Origin: Gordionus sp. m RMFG-2023
Taxonomy: Eukaryota > Nematomorpha > Gordioida > Chordodea > Parachordodidae
Assembly: GCF_954871325.1 (NCBI RefSeq)
Contig: NC_088776.1
Span: 30,614,508 to 30,678,507, forward strand
Direction of reading: 5' to 3'
Length of the DNA stretch: 64,000 bases
In this document: positions 36,001 through 47,935 of the stretch, one piece after another
How positions within the stretch are numbered: position 1 is the stretch's first letter
Layout of the letters: each line of letters starts with the position of its first letter
Notes under the pieces: model-generated
The model's input: only the letters and a program-made list of their open reading frames with translations
What the model was told of the DNA's origin: nothing
Databases searched by the model: none
Translations under genes and position numbers: made by a program

Positions 36001-37350
36001 ATTGAAATCATTATCATCTTTGTTCTTCGTAGAGTCAACTTTCTCTTCAATAATTTCTTCAATATTCATATTATAATCATTGTTGTATTGTATTTGCTTT
36101 CTATTATTGTTGTCGCTACCACTATAAATATTTGAGTTATTGTTATATTGTATTTGTTTTCTCTGATTATTGTCATTGCCTCTATAATTATTTGAATTGT
36201 TATAATAGGATTGGTAATTGTTACGATTTCCATCACCGTATTGGATCTGTTTTCTTTGATTGTTATCACGCCATGTATTATTTCTACCATAATTAGATTG
36301 ATTATTATTGTTATAGCGATAGTTATTATAGTTATAGTTGTTATAATTATCGTGGTATCTCGAATTATTATTACCGTAATTGTAACTAAAATTATTATTA
36401 TAATTCCCATTTCTATTTCTATTATCATAATTATTTCTAAAATTATTTCTAAAAATATTATCAGGTCTAAAATAATTATTGTTGTCGTTTCTATATTGTA
36501 AAAGTTTTTATCTTATCGGACTTTTTATCGTTATTAATATAATTTATATTTTCAACATCTTACTTATCGCTAATGCTGTCTAACTTGATCCCTAACTCGA
36601 CCATCTCATTTAAAGTTAAGTTAATGTTTTTGCAGAACTTATATTTTATCTTATCATTTAAAGTAGAAGTACGTAATTTTTCTTTTAATCTACTGTCGTC
36701 CGAAAAATTACATTTTTTAAGCAGTTTCGATACTCTAATGTACCACAGAATGAAACTCTCAGACGAGTTCTGCTGTAATAAATTAAATTTATTAATTAAA
36801 GTGTTTTTATCTTGCGCTGGTAAAAGGTAAGTTAACTTTTTAGTCACAATTTTAAGATCTAGTATATCGGTATCAGAACAAATTGATTTAATATTGTCAA
36901 AAACCTCGTCTGATAAATTATTAAGCAAAGTATTTATTTTGATAGAGTCCGATAATGTGCTGGTCGAAAAATAATTTAATATTCTGTCTAAATAAATCTC
37001 AGTAAGTGGTCCCACTAACTTAGGAATCTTATGTATAAACTCTGGTTTTATTTCCATATTTTATTAGTAAAACATATGTATAGGAAATTATAACATTTTA
37101 TATTTTAACATTTTATATTTTGATAAACATACAATTTAATTCAATGAATTCTGACTCATTGTATACGTAATGTTTGCCATTTAATAACTCAAAACAATTA
37201 ATCATGTCTTTGAGGTTTACAAACTCAAATAAAACATCTTCGGTTCCCCGTATTCTAGAGTAATTCACATCACAGTTATAAGTTAAATCAAACAATATGT
37301 CGTAAATAGAAATTTCATGAGGAATGTTGATTAATTTAAAAGCAAACATG
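33060..37350 (-). mobile_element. Ty3/gypsy LTR retrotransposon fossil
   Basis: Parts in order on the minus strand: a small upstream ORF (37,113-37,349), a gag-like region (36,560-37,057), an Asn-rich low-complexity stretch (about 36,070-36,500), an aspartic protease (about 35,880, core motif VDTGS), reverse transcriptase (about 35,060-35,600), RNase H (about 34,400-34,700), the integrase zinc-binding and core domains (about 33,600-34,120), and a C-terminal tail to 33,072. The gene order integrase-last and the RNase H features are those of Ty3/gypsy. It is nearly complete in layout but broken, with roughly four interruptions. The near-identical candidate LTRs at 30.6 and 37.5 kb, if truly its own, suggest a fairly recent insertion later disturbed by rearrangement at the 3' side. 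Confidence 0.85.
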
Positions 37351-37543
37351 ATAAAAATAATATCACAATGATTTTACCTTTTTTTTCTCTTCTTTATATA
37401 GAAATTGTAAATTTTTTTTATTAATCATATTTACAAAAAAAAAATTTTATTTTTAAAAAAAATTTCCATAAGGCGAGTTTTTTATGCCTAACATGGAGCA
37501 CCATGAAGAGAATCATGATAAACGTGCAAGTATGTAAAAATAT

Positions 37544-37708
37544 ATTTTATTATTATTAACTAACTACTTTTTCTCTTTTTTACAACTATATATATACTAT
37601 ATAAAATTAGAATATATATGATTAAACAAAAAACAAAAAGTAAGGTTACGAAAAATAAAAAGCAATATAAGTTTACAAAAATAAAAAGTTAAATTTGAAT
37701 TCACAACA
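37544..37708 (-). repeat. direct repeat, candidate LTR remnant (right copy)
   Basis: Partner of 30,613-30,781. It shares ACTAACTACTTTTTCTCTTT and the GATTAAACAAAAAACAAAAA stretch through to AATTTGAATTCACAACA. It lies on the 5' side of the gag region of the minus-strand fossil, where a 5' LTR would be. Confidence 0.5.
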
Positions 37709-37856
37709 GAATTTAATCAGTCAAGATTGTTAATCTAATTAATATTTAATAATCCGATATATTTTATATCCTCGATAATTTATTTTATGAAAAATATATG
37801 TCAATAGTACTTATTTCTTCCGATGAGTTAACTCTTCCCTTCGTAGTATAAAACAT

Positions 37857-38072
37857 TTGCAAGTTGAAACAAGGCGAGTAATGCTGCCAATTTTCAAACC
37901 ATTTCTTTTTCTAAATGCAAGCTATTGCGGAATAGACATGGACTGTCCTCAAGCTATGCAGCTAATTTTGAAGATTAAATGGGAAGATATTTTATTAAAC
38001 CAGTTGTGCGAGATGCAACTCTTTAAGCAACTCATTGAAAATAGAAAGTCTTATAAATGGCCACGTATTTGA
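37857..38072 (+). CDS. small ORF of unknown origin
   Basis: A 71-codon frame (MQVETRRVMLPIF..., ...LIENRKSYKWPRI) with mixed amino acid content, including CGIDMDCPQAM. No family was recognised. It lies between the candidate LTR and the Mutator-like element and could be a remnant of either or of a host exon. Confidence 0.2.
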   Translation: MQVETRRVMLPIFKPFLFLNASYCGIDMDCPQAMQLILKIKWEDILLNQLCEMQLFKQLIENRKSYKWPRI

Positions 38073-38117
38073 TGAAACTTGTGATAAATCGGCCTACAGA
38101 AATTTTCAAATAATGAC

Positions 38118-38715
38118 AGTTGATATATAAATATGACGCCTAGCGACACTTCATCACGGCTACACTTTATCACGACGATACTTTATAAATCAGTCTTAAC
38201 ATTTAATTTAATATATTTGAAAAGTTAAATTTTGATAATATCTGATTTTTTGACTTCTCCTTTTAAATTTCGATATTTAAATTTATTTTTTTAAAAAATA
38301 ATGTTTTAATTTTTTTTAGCTTAATATTATCATCTTATCTAAGGAAACAGGAGACATAAGCAATAAGAATGATTTCAATTTATATTTTTTATTCGTAAGT
38401 AACTATGAATCAATAATGGCCTAGCGATATTTTATCACAGCGACACTTTATCACGACGACACTATCACTCAGTCATTTGATAACGCGACACTTTATGATA
38501 TACTTAAATATATATGAAAAGTTAAATTTTGATAATATCTTATTTTTTGACTTTTCCGTTTAAATTTAAATAATTTTTTTTGTATTTTTTATTGAAAAAA
38601 ATTAATATTTTTATTTTCATAAGTATAATTTTTTTAACTTAATTATCATCTTATCTAAAGGAGCAGTGATTCAATTTATACTTTTTATTAGTAAGTAACT
38701 ATAAATCAACATATC
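38118..38715. repeat. about 300-bp tandem duplication of the MULE left end
   Basis: The segment from the CACTTTATCACGAC array through AAGTTAAATTTTGATAATAT and the ATCATCTTATCTAA stretch to AGTAAGTAACTAT occurs twice in tandem, starting near 38,118 and 38,415, with moderate divergence. Confidence 0.75.
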
Positions 38716-41194
38716 ACTAGTAAAAAATATAAATTATTTAATTGTATGAAATATGGGCAATAGCTTTTAAAAATGTTAAAGAATATGATAGTCCATAATT
38801 CGAAATATATCTGAAATTTTTTTTATATCTTCATCTTTCTTTGAGAGGTGCGGTGTGGTCCCCATTATGACTTGAAGATATAGGGCCTTATGTTTTTGCA
38901 TATCTTATTGAATCCCGTCTAAAAATTTCCAAAGCGTTGGGTGAGAACATTGGTATAGTGCATGCTACCCTTAAACACAATTTGTTTTTCGGGCGACACC
39001 TTTTAACTTCGAATTGTATTTGTTCCATAAACTTATATTAGCTGCAAAATTATTTCGTTGCCTTATAAATATATAAATTAACAACAAAAAATATATTTCT
39101 TCTTCGGATAAAGGTCTTATCATAGTAGGAAATAAGCTCAGATGAGCCATTCAATTCTCCAAATATTTCTTATCAAAGAATTTCCAACACCATCTCTGGG
39201 ACATATGTAAGGGACGATTAACACCTGCTATACAATCGAAAATCATTAGACTCATACATTTCTTTTAATCCCAAATTAATAATTTTTCTAATAACGCTCT
39301 GTTACAGATGTAAATAACATCCAAGGATATCTGCGAGTGGATATCCCGCCCTAAACGCATTTATCGGTGTCTGTTCGAAATTCACCAAAATTTTCCTCGG
39401 ATGTACCTCTGTTAATATGTTAATTGTTTCAGCTTCTAAAATATAATTTAAAACTCCACGACCTTCCTCATGTTCACAGAGAGACTGGGATATTCCACTC
39501 AACGAAGGCTCCGTCGCTTACCTAAAATCGAGCCTTCACGACGACGATCTCACAGTTTTTCACCAATTGAACCAAGGATCTGGTCACGAGTTTCTGGAAA
39601 CCATACCCTCCAACAACCTCGATTTGTTGCTCACTGCTGACGAGCTAAGATTTGCTATTGAACTACTGCTCAATTCCGAAATTGTTCTTCCGTACCAATG
39701 CAAACATTACGAAACCAGCGTTGACAGCAAGAGTAGGCACTGCCTCCATTGTCGCTTTTGTCGTGGCCGCTTTTCATGGCACACCGAATGCAATGACAAC
39801 ATTTTACGCGCCCTCAAATCAGGAGGCACTCCATCTAGACTAGAACCAACCGGAATTTTCAGAACCGATAGAAAACGTCCTGATAGAATGTCCTTGATCC
39901 CCTGGTCAAGAGGTCAACTCCTGGTTTGGGACTTCACCTGCATTGACCCGAATGCACCTTCTAACCATAACGTCGATGCCCTCGCCCTCGCTGAATCCCG
40001 TAAAACCATAAAGTACAGTTCCTTAGACCCTTCTTTCTTTTTCATACCAATCGTCTGCACCATTCTCACCACCTTCGGTAGCAAAGTTCAACGTTTTTTC
40101 AAAGATTTAGGCAAACGGATCTGCGAAAAAACCGACCAGCCTAAGGAATCCCTTTTCTTACGCCAAAGACTTGCTACCACCATCATTCGTTCTAACTATC
40201 TAAGCTTCATCTCTTCCATTGAATAACCTTCCATTTTCCAAGCTTCCTTTTTTTTATCCCCTATCCTTTCCCGTAAAATTTCTAAAATTTTTCACCTTTA
40301 TATTTTACCTTTTTAAAAAATCAATTATTTGCTAATACATTTTGACATATCATATCAGTAAATATTCAAATAAAGTAACCCATGACCGGAAAAAAAAAAT
40401 TATATCTCTTAAATATATAATATGATTATGTATATCGCGCCGTTTTATTTGATAATAAGTAATATTTACTAACATGTGCTTAACATTATAAATGAGATCC
40501 GTTCAGGATTGGGGGCAATATAATGGTTATTGATTTTTTATGCCGTTGTAATGATCGATAAAGGGCTTATTTATTTGGCATAACCATCGATGTATTATCA
40601 TAATTTAATAATGTAATTGCGTGGACCAACGAAGGGCTGGAATTAGTTTTGATTTCATCTCTGATATAACTTTTCTGGCATTAGGTTTGGAAATGTCACC
40701 TTCATGATTATGATCAAGGGGACTTCTTAAAATATCATTAAATTTTGTTATTAAAAAATTGCATTTTTGGGATTTATTTTGGCGCACCTCCAGCATATTG
40801 ATTTATTTTTATTTGTTCTAAATTTCGTATATTCATAATTATGATATAAGGGTATGTTTATTTTTTGATATAAATTCAGATTCTATCATATTTAATAAAA
40901 ATATATTTCTTTAATATATAATATAGAAAATTGAGCCATATTTATAGAAATAAATATTATATTTATGGATAATTACTTATTATAAATCTTTATGAAAAAA
41001 CGATTGACTTAAAAATATCATTAGATAAATATATTTTTTCAAAAATTTTAAGATAAGATTTTTTTTAATTTTAATAATAAACATAACAAAAACACTACAC
41101 TTAAATTTTGTATAATTTTTAAGTGTCGCAAGATAAAGTGACTCGTGATATGGTGACTGAGTGATAAAGTGTCATCATGATAAAGTGACTTTAA
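38137..41194 (-). mobile_element. Mutator-like element (FLYWCH-type MULE), interrupted by another element
   Basis: The ends are inverted arrays of a GACACTTTATCACGAC-like motif: left at 38,143-38,195, repeated at 38,421-38,490, and right at 41,121-41,190 in inverse orientation. Minus-strand coding remnants sit inside. An N-terminal piece (40,605-40,796) reads DHNHEGDISKPNARKVISEM, like the region after a FLYWCH zinc finger. A C-terminal piece (about 38,880-39,060) reads LWNKYNSKLKGVARKTNCV and HPTLWKFLDGIQ, the WN.Y...L.G..RTNN and HP.IWKF signatures of animal MULE transposases. The catalytic core is lost and stops are present. AAATATGA adjoins both ends (38,129 and 41,195) as a tentative target duplication. 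A GC-richer non-LTR element occupies the middle. Confidence 0.6.
39480..40226 (+). pseudogene. non-LTR retroelement 3' part: zinc cluster and endonuclease-like domain
   Basis: An open frame of about 250 codons, clearly less AT-rich than its surroundings. Order: LETIPSNNLDLLLTADELR, then a Cys/His cluster (CKHYETSVDSKSRHCLHC), GRFSWHTECNDNILRAL, the PD-(D/E)XK-like RPDRMSLIPW and QLLVWDFTC, a helical region with FGSKVQRFFKDLGKRI, and RQRLATTIIRSN at the end. This is the tail of non-LTR reverse transcriptase proteins common in aquatic invertebrates; whether it is an active restriction-like endonuclease is inference. The upstream RT is missing, so the copy is 5'-truncated, as is usual for non-LTR insertion. 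The first motif Cys pair reads C..Y where relatives have C.C. It lies inside the MULE and is therefore younger. Confidence 0.75.
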
Positions 41195-41202
41195 AAATAT
41201 GA

Positions 41203-42600
41203 TATGTGCATATAAAGATAGGATACGAAATATGTTGTTACAGCACTTTCGCTTTTAGAGGGCAAAGGCAAAATGCATTTAAAATACCTCATTACCATTA
41301 TTATATTAAAACTAAACAATAATATCATGTTTGGTAATTGCTTATTAATGTAATCAGGCATCGATTAAAGGTATACAGTTGCAATTGATATTTTGATTAA
41401 ATTTATTTTAAATAGATTAGAACATATCTATAAAGATGAATAAATATTCTCAGCAATCATTCACTCGTGATTTAATTAGACTTTTTTCTCTTTGTCTAGA
41501 ATTTAGGTTAAGCAGGTAGCCCGATCTAAGGCAATTAGGATCAATCAGAGGGCTACACATTGGTATAAGTTTTAAAATGTCCTTCACTTTTTTAGGATAT
41601 TCTGTCAACTTCATTCTTTTAAAATCGCTATAACTCTTTAAAAGTTTGTGATACGGATATTCGGTTTTGAGAAAGCACAGATTAATCACTAAATAATGGA
41701 ATAAGTTTTAGAATAGTTCTAGAATCCTTTTTACTCTATCTGATATAATGGAGCATATTACAAGATATGTGTCTTGTTTGGCCCAAGAAATGCTGGAAGA
41801 AATTTTAAGCTTAGGAGTCTTGTTAGAGTATCTTTAAGATGTACAAAGATGGCAGAGAAATCTTTGACAACCAAAAAAAACAAAAACAGAAGCTGTAAAC
41901 TCATGATTTATTTCTTCAAGAATTAATTCAAGGCAGTTATATAATTCCCATTTCATCACTTATTGTTAAAAATAGAATTGAAATGACCCAAGAAAATAAA
42001 TATAAAATAAGATCAATTATTGAAGACATCGTAATATGGATTGCAGTACCTAGCCTTATGTGGTCATTTGGATTCAAGTAGCTTGATCGATAATAATAAA
42101 ATTTCGTTGTCTTGTGAAATTTAAAGCATTAAGGAATTCAGCATTAATTGAGAGCTTTAATAGCAGCAATAAAAATGCTACATACTCAACCCCAAGATGC
42201 AAGGTTAAATTATTCATATTCGCAATAATATCATTTAAGAAAAATTAATTTGCCCCATGCTTCTCAATTTTGGCAGATACTACAAATATTCCAAGCATTG
42301 AGCAGACGTCATTGTGCGCACGATACAATGATACCCAAAGAGTTGTTAAAAATAATTTTTAAATGGATCTAGATACAGATACGTCCAGATACAATTTTTA
42401 TCATACTTATAAATGGGGTTCGTCTCAGCGTCTACATGAGTGGCGGGGGTTCCAATTTTTTTTGAGGGAGGTAAGGGTAGGCCTTTAAGGAGGGTAGATT
42501 AGGTGTAGGATAAATTTATTTGGGGAGTTATCTATTAGAACGAATTTTTGAAAATTTTTTTTTACCTATAATATCTAACAATCGATGCTTATATGGGCAT
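41203..42600. other. no clear gene; one weak minus-strand frame
   Basis: A 79-codon minus-strand frame at 41,450-41,689 (MINLCFLKTEYPYHK...) has balanced composition but no recognised family. A patch at 42,330-42,400 (GAGTTGTTAAAA, then GATCTAGATACAGATACG) resembles the ends of the GATAC-rich MITE at 50.3-50.8 kb. Confidence 0.35.
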
Positions 42601-42839
42601 GAAAACTTTCAGAGAATAATTGTGGCATTCAAATCGCTTAAATCAAATCCCATATGCATTATTACTATTGCAAATACCCCAGGATAAAAACTACACTGAT
42701 GAAAGTGAAACCGCTTGACACTTATTTGTCAATCCCTAGAGAACAAATTGTAAATAATACAAAACTAGATTTGTTCTAAAAAGAGTAGTTGAACTTATTA
42801 AACAAGGTTGGGTTATGTCCAAAGTTCATCGCTGAGTTA

Positions 42840-43157
42840 AAACCATTTTATGAAGAGAAATGAATTATCATTAGAACAAGGTATCATTTTTTGAAATGGT
42901 AGAAGGGATACCTTTGAAATTTCAACTTTTAAAAATCATACATCAAAGACATCTAGGCATGGTAATGATGAAGAATATAGCTTGTTTATATATTTGATGA
43001 GAGCATTTAAATGGGTCATCGAGTTATTTGTGAAAGAAAATGGAGAATAAATTCAGTAGACCTCCTTATATTCCTTGAATATTCCTACAGAGACATGAAA
43101 AAGGTTTCATTTGAATTTTATGAGACCCATAAATTCATATTATTGATTGGTTAGTCA
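42840..43157 (+). mobile_element. retrovirus-like integrase fossil, left part
   Basis: Plus-strand fragments of the zinc-binding part of an LTR-retrotransposon (Ty3/gypsy-type) integrase (LLKIIHQRHLGM). Further integrase-core sequence is found beyond the hAT insertion, from 44,402. Broken, with several interruptions, and older than the hAT copy that splits it. No LTRs were identified. Confidence 0.55.
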
Positions 43158-43165
43158 GTATAGAT

Positions 43166-44393
43166 CCAGGGACCTAGGGTTCAGTATATAAAAATTTATA
43201 ATGGTTCGGCTCTTTAGAAATTATTTATAAAGGTTCGCTTCAGCTAATTCTAAAGTTTATAAAGGTTCATTGTGGTTATAAAATATTTTAAAATTATTTT
43301 TATTGAAAGAACACCATAGTATATGATTTTAATTACTAATTATGAATATTATTTATAAAATTTTTTATAGGTTAATATATTGTTTATTTATAAAATAGAT
43401 GAAATTATTTTATTTATAACGTTTCAATGAGTAATATATATATAATGAATAATAATCATTGACAAGAATTTATTAATGTGTCTTCTTTATCCATTTTAAT
43501 CCAGATAGAATTTAATCATTGTTGAGTAGAGACATTATAGCTGGATTTCGATATTGATGCAAAATATTTTTTGAAAGATTTTTTTTTATGTTCTTTAGAA
43601 TAATGCCTTTTCAAATGAGCTCCGTGGTCATCTTTAAGTATGATTTTGCACTTATCTACATTACAGGCTGATTCATTTAAGAGAATATTATGAGTAAAAA
43701 GACTGGGTTAACTCTGGTGTGTACACTATAAATTTTTCTAAGGAAATTTTTTTTTTATATATTAACATAAATAAGTAAAAATAAATTAACATCCATTTGT
43801 AAAGCCACGTCATATGGATATTATTAGTTTAAAGATTATAATTCCTCGCATTTAGGAAATAATATAAAAAACATATTAGAACAACTTTGCAAATATTGCA
43901 TTTCAAGACAACACGAAATATATTTTTCATAATAAAGGTTAAAAATATACTTAAATTCCAAAATTTAATAAATAATATATTTAATTAAAACCTCGGGCCC
44001 TTCTATCTAACTACTCAGGGGTCGATGGTGATATTATACTTAAATTAAATACAACTAAATCTACATAATAAAATAGAGAAAATAGGTGTGTCTAATACTA
44101 TAAAAATCAATTAAAATATTTTGGTCAATTTAAGTCATATTAAAAAAATAGATATTAAAAAAGTATTTTGATAATTTAATAATTTCTTAAAACTACGTAG
44201 ATGTAGTAAAATATGTAATGCCACAAGGAAAAGAATGTAAACAAAAAATATAAATATTTATTTTATTAAGGCTTAAACCGGGTTAACTTTATTTATAAAG
44301 GTTCTTTTTATTCCAACAAATTATATCGGTTCAGTTATGGTTCAGATATTTATAACGGTTTAGCGGTGCATTCCGGTTCACTCCGGATCCTTT
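43166..44393 (-). mobile_element. hAT transposon 5, non-autonomous, 8-bp target duplication
   Basis: A 1,228-bp element flanked by identical GTATAGAT at 43,158-43,165 and 44,394-44,401. Imperfect terminal inverted repeats: left CCAGGGACCTAGGGTTCAG, right (minus strand) AAAGGATCCGGAGTGAACC. Subterminal GGTTCAG/GGTTCGC repeats with TTATAAAGGTTC lie on both sides. A minus-strand BED finger remnant is readable at about 43,590-43,680 (CNVDKCKIILKDDHGAHLK then RHYSKEH). The rest of the transposase is absent, so it could only move with help in trans. Confidence 0.85.
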
Positions 44394-44401
44394 GTATAGA
44401 T

Positions 44402-45000
44402 TCCTATTCGAAATGAGTAGAAGTTTAACAAATAAAAACGCCTGTCGATGGTTTTCTCGTTGAGGGATTTCAAAACAAATAATAAGTGATAATGGGTTGC
44501 AAGTTAAGTCCCATATCGATTTTAAAAAAGCTATTCATGTATGCTGAAATACCTAATAATGCTAACGCACCTCTTTGTGATGAGGAAGGAGAAATGTAAA
44601 TGTTTGGTGGAATAATGGAAATGATCAAAGATGCCAAGATTCAGAATAAGGAAAATGAGCCTGAGGTTGCAAACAAAATGGATAGATTAGATTTCTTAGT
44701 TATTCTTATTGCAAATATTTTACAACAGATTTAAATAAGGTATCACCAAATAGGCTAACATCTAATGGTGTTAAAAAGTCTGATTCGTCTTGTTTTTAAA
44801 AAACGGCCCGATCAAAATAATGTGTAATTCTGGAGATTTTGCTCACAGATGGAAGGAAGATTTGGAATCTATTGGTAAAATGGCGAGGCTTACATAATAT
44901 TATTTTGGCAAAAATCTTAATCGAGTCCTTTTTAAAAATCGACCCAAATCGGGATTTTTTACCACAATACCAACAGGATTGTTGACAATAAAGGAATCTT
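44402..45000 (+). mobile_element. retrovirus-like integrase fossil, right part
   Basis: Continuation of the integrase fossil, with a recognisable core-domain segment (GISKQIISDNG) at about 44,466-44,500. Downstream sequence to about 45,000 has no firm assignment. Broken. Confidence 0.5.
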
Positions 45001-45813
45001 TTTAAAGTTTTATAAACACCTATAGGTTTAATAATTAATTGAAGCTGATGCAGTTTTTGCCTTCCTTGTTTTAAATTTAAAGAATTGGTAAATTAAATTT
45101 ATACCAAAACGGGTTTTACCAACTGGAAGAAAGTTCTTGTATACAGGGGCCTTGTGAAACATCATAATTGCAGAATACATAGAGAGAAACATTAGACTAA
45201 TATATTTTTTTTAGAAACTATTTAACAAGTTTAAATTGAGATATTCATTTTAATTTTTAGACATAAAAAAATTAAAACATCTATTTGCAACCACTATTAT
45301 TGAAGAGGGATTAGCAATTGAAATTGTTATTAAAAATTATTTGTTAAAAGTTTAGAAAATTGTAAAGATTGTGTTACATCAGATTTTGTTAAATTTCTAT
45401 ACCCATACAAAAATGCATTTCCAAATGTTTTTCAAATATTCTGTAACAGTGCTTATTCACATCGAGTTGTGAGTCAACCTTTCACCATTAAAGAGAATTA
45501 TTAAATCAGATAAACGTTCGAGTAGTGATATAAGAAAGGGTATTGTTTCATTAGGACATGGAAAAAACAAAACCGATTAAATGTTTTTAAGGTATTTAAA
45601 AATACAACTCAACCAAAATTATATTGTTAATGCTTTATTTTTGTTCAATTTTAATATAGTTATAAACATAGGCATAGCCAGGATTTTCCTAAGAGGGAGG
45701 GGGAATTAAAAACTTCCTGGGGGCTTCGCCCCCAGACTCCATTTGGGCGGGCCTTTGACCGGGTTACCTAAGTCTATATATAGTCATATTTTTACATGAT
45801 AGGTGGTTAATTT

Positions 45814-46170
45814 CAGAGTTGTACATTTGCTCAAAATAAAAAGTAAAATTTGAAGATCTTTTATTTTTTAAAAATTTTGTGTAACGATCTTTAAAGATCT
45901 TCATGATATTTATTTTTTTACCCCTTTATTAAAAGCCCAGATGTTTTTCAATTTTATTAATATAATATTTCTTTTATGTTTATACCTCTCCTCCTGCCTT
46001 GATGAAAATTGAAAAACATCTGAGCTTTAAATAAAGGGGTAAAAAAATAAATATCATGAAGATCTTTGAAGATCGTTACACAAAATTTTTAAAAAATAAA
46101 AGATCTTGCTCAAATTTTTGAGCTAGATCTCGCTCAAAAATCTTCAAAGAAGATCTTTTGTACAACTCTG
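45814..46170. mobile_element. 357-bp foldback hAT-type MITE, 8-bp target duplication
   Basis: Flanked by identical GTTAATTT at 45,806-45,813 and 46,171-46,178. The terminal repeat CAGAGTTGTACA is followed by very long inverted arms: TAAAAATTTTGTGTAACGAT, AAGATCTTCATGATATTTAT, TTTTACCCCTTTAT and AGATGTTTTTCAATTTT all recur inverted. Nearly the whole element can form one hairpin. The identical target duplication and well-kept arms suggest it is young. Confidence 0.95.
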
Positions 46171-46975
46171 GTTAATTTTCATAAAAAAAATAAGCCTGGA
46201 ACAAATATGAAATATATTTTTATTAGTTTATATAAAATATAAAAAATTACTTGTATATATATATATATATTAATATAAAAGCATGGTAATAAGTTATTCC
46301 AAACAAGTATAAAAAATTTATTTATAAAAATTAAGTATTACTATATTATATAGAATTGGTTACAAAATACTAGTTAAAATTATACTTTTACAGACATATT
46401 TGACAGTTAGAGAATATATTACATTTAATATTTTAACAAATTTTACTAATCAATGCTCTTGATAATAAATATAGCAACAATTTGCATTCAATTATTTAAC
46501 GCCATCTATTTATTTAAAAAAATGATATTAAAAATTAATCTTCACATTATTCATCCCACTATGTCTTTAAAAGATATTTTCTGATGTCCTTATCAATATT
46601 TTATAGTTTTCTGTAAAATATATAATTCGCTATATTGGTAAAAATTATTTGATTTTCTCATAATTGATAAAATTAGATATACTGTAAATCTACGACATAT
46701 AATATTCCATTGTTTGCATTGTGTTTTATTTTTTTTATTTAATTTATGATTTAATTTTATCAATAGTCTTATAATTATTTTACTTTTATTAAAATAAATA
46801 AATTAAAATTACTCACATTATAAAAAATTAAATTAAATATATTATATTATTTAGTAATTTTATGGGTCTATTATTAATAATTATATTATAATACATTACA
46901 CTTAGTCTTAAGACTTATCTTTGGCTTATATTCCATTTCTAAAAAAACATTTTGTTTACTTTTTTTATATATAAA

Positions 46976-47935
46976 CAGAGTTGTTAACGCTCCTTTTAAA
47001 AGTAGCTAGCTCCCGCTCCAAGTAATGTAATGCCACTCCATAACCGCTCCTTTGATTTTCATTTTTTTAGAAGGTATACAAAACAAAATCATATTTTTTT
47101 TTATCAAAAAGCTTTATTTATATTAAATGATCTATCAAAATATTAATAACCTTTTATTAGCTTTTAAAAGTAATAAATTTTCTAAATTGGAATCTAACAA
47201 ACATCCACGCCTCTCCCCTAAGACCTGTTTTGCAGTACTAAATAGGCACTCCACAGAAGCACTAGAGGGAAGCGGGGTATTGTATTTTATAAATATATTT
47301 AATTCAGGAAATTTATCAAAAATAGTAATTTTGGTACCATTATTTAAAAAATATTTGTCCAATATATTATCTTCCTGATGATCATTCATGGAATCCAAAA
47401 AAATCTTCCAAATCAATTTGTATTTAAAAGAAATATTTTACTTTTAGATGTTTTTTTAGATTGATGTTCACTTTTGAAAATTAAATAGTTTTATTTTAAC
47501 ACAAAAGACATTTTATCAACATCTTTTAGAAATTTAAAATATTTTTTGTATGATGGGAATAGAAATTCGATTTCTTCATCTATGATCTCTAAATCCATAA
47601 TATCTAAACTATTTTTTATTATATATTTATAAAATGAATATTAATATGACTTACAAGATTTTCCAAAAAAATTTTCAATATAAAAAGGAAAATTTGATGT
47701 TTAATATTTAAAATGCTTATATGAAAACACAATAAAAAATCGGCTAAACATTTAATAAAATAGATAAATTTAAATTAAATTAAATTTCATTATTATTGAA
47801 TTTTAATTAATAAATATTATTAATATTTAAAAAATAATTTAATTTATACATTAAATTTAAAGGAGCGGTGGAACGGCCCTCCTCCACTCCAGCCCTAAAA
47901 GGAGCTAGCTCCCGCTCCCCAATTTTAAAAAGTTT
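46976..47935 (-). mobile_element. hAT transposon 7, deleted, retaining only the C-terminal domain
   Basis: The left end CAGAGTTGTTAACGCTCC is followed by subterminal AGCTAGCTCCCGCTCC and CCGCTCCTTT. The right end shows the same motifs inverted (AAAGGAGCGG, AGGAGCTAGCTCCCGCTCC at 47,866-47,920), but its terminal repeat is not visible. The minus-strand frame 47,135-47,416 carries the hAT dimerization domain (NTPLPSSASVECLFSTAK, then GERRGCLLDSNLENLLLLK); the usual R of ERLFS is C here. No core or BED finger. Inside hAT 6. Confidence 0.75.

Noticed and set aside
36211-36501. Plus-strand frame very rich in Ile and Val, like a membrane protein
   Set aside because: It is the antisense of the Asn-rich low-complexity part of the gypsy gag region.
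39302-39502. 66-codon minus-strand frame
   Set aside because: The plus strand continues the non-LTR tail in this interval, and the minus-strand product has no recognisable features.
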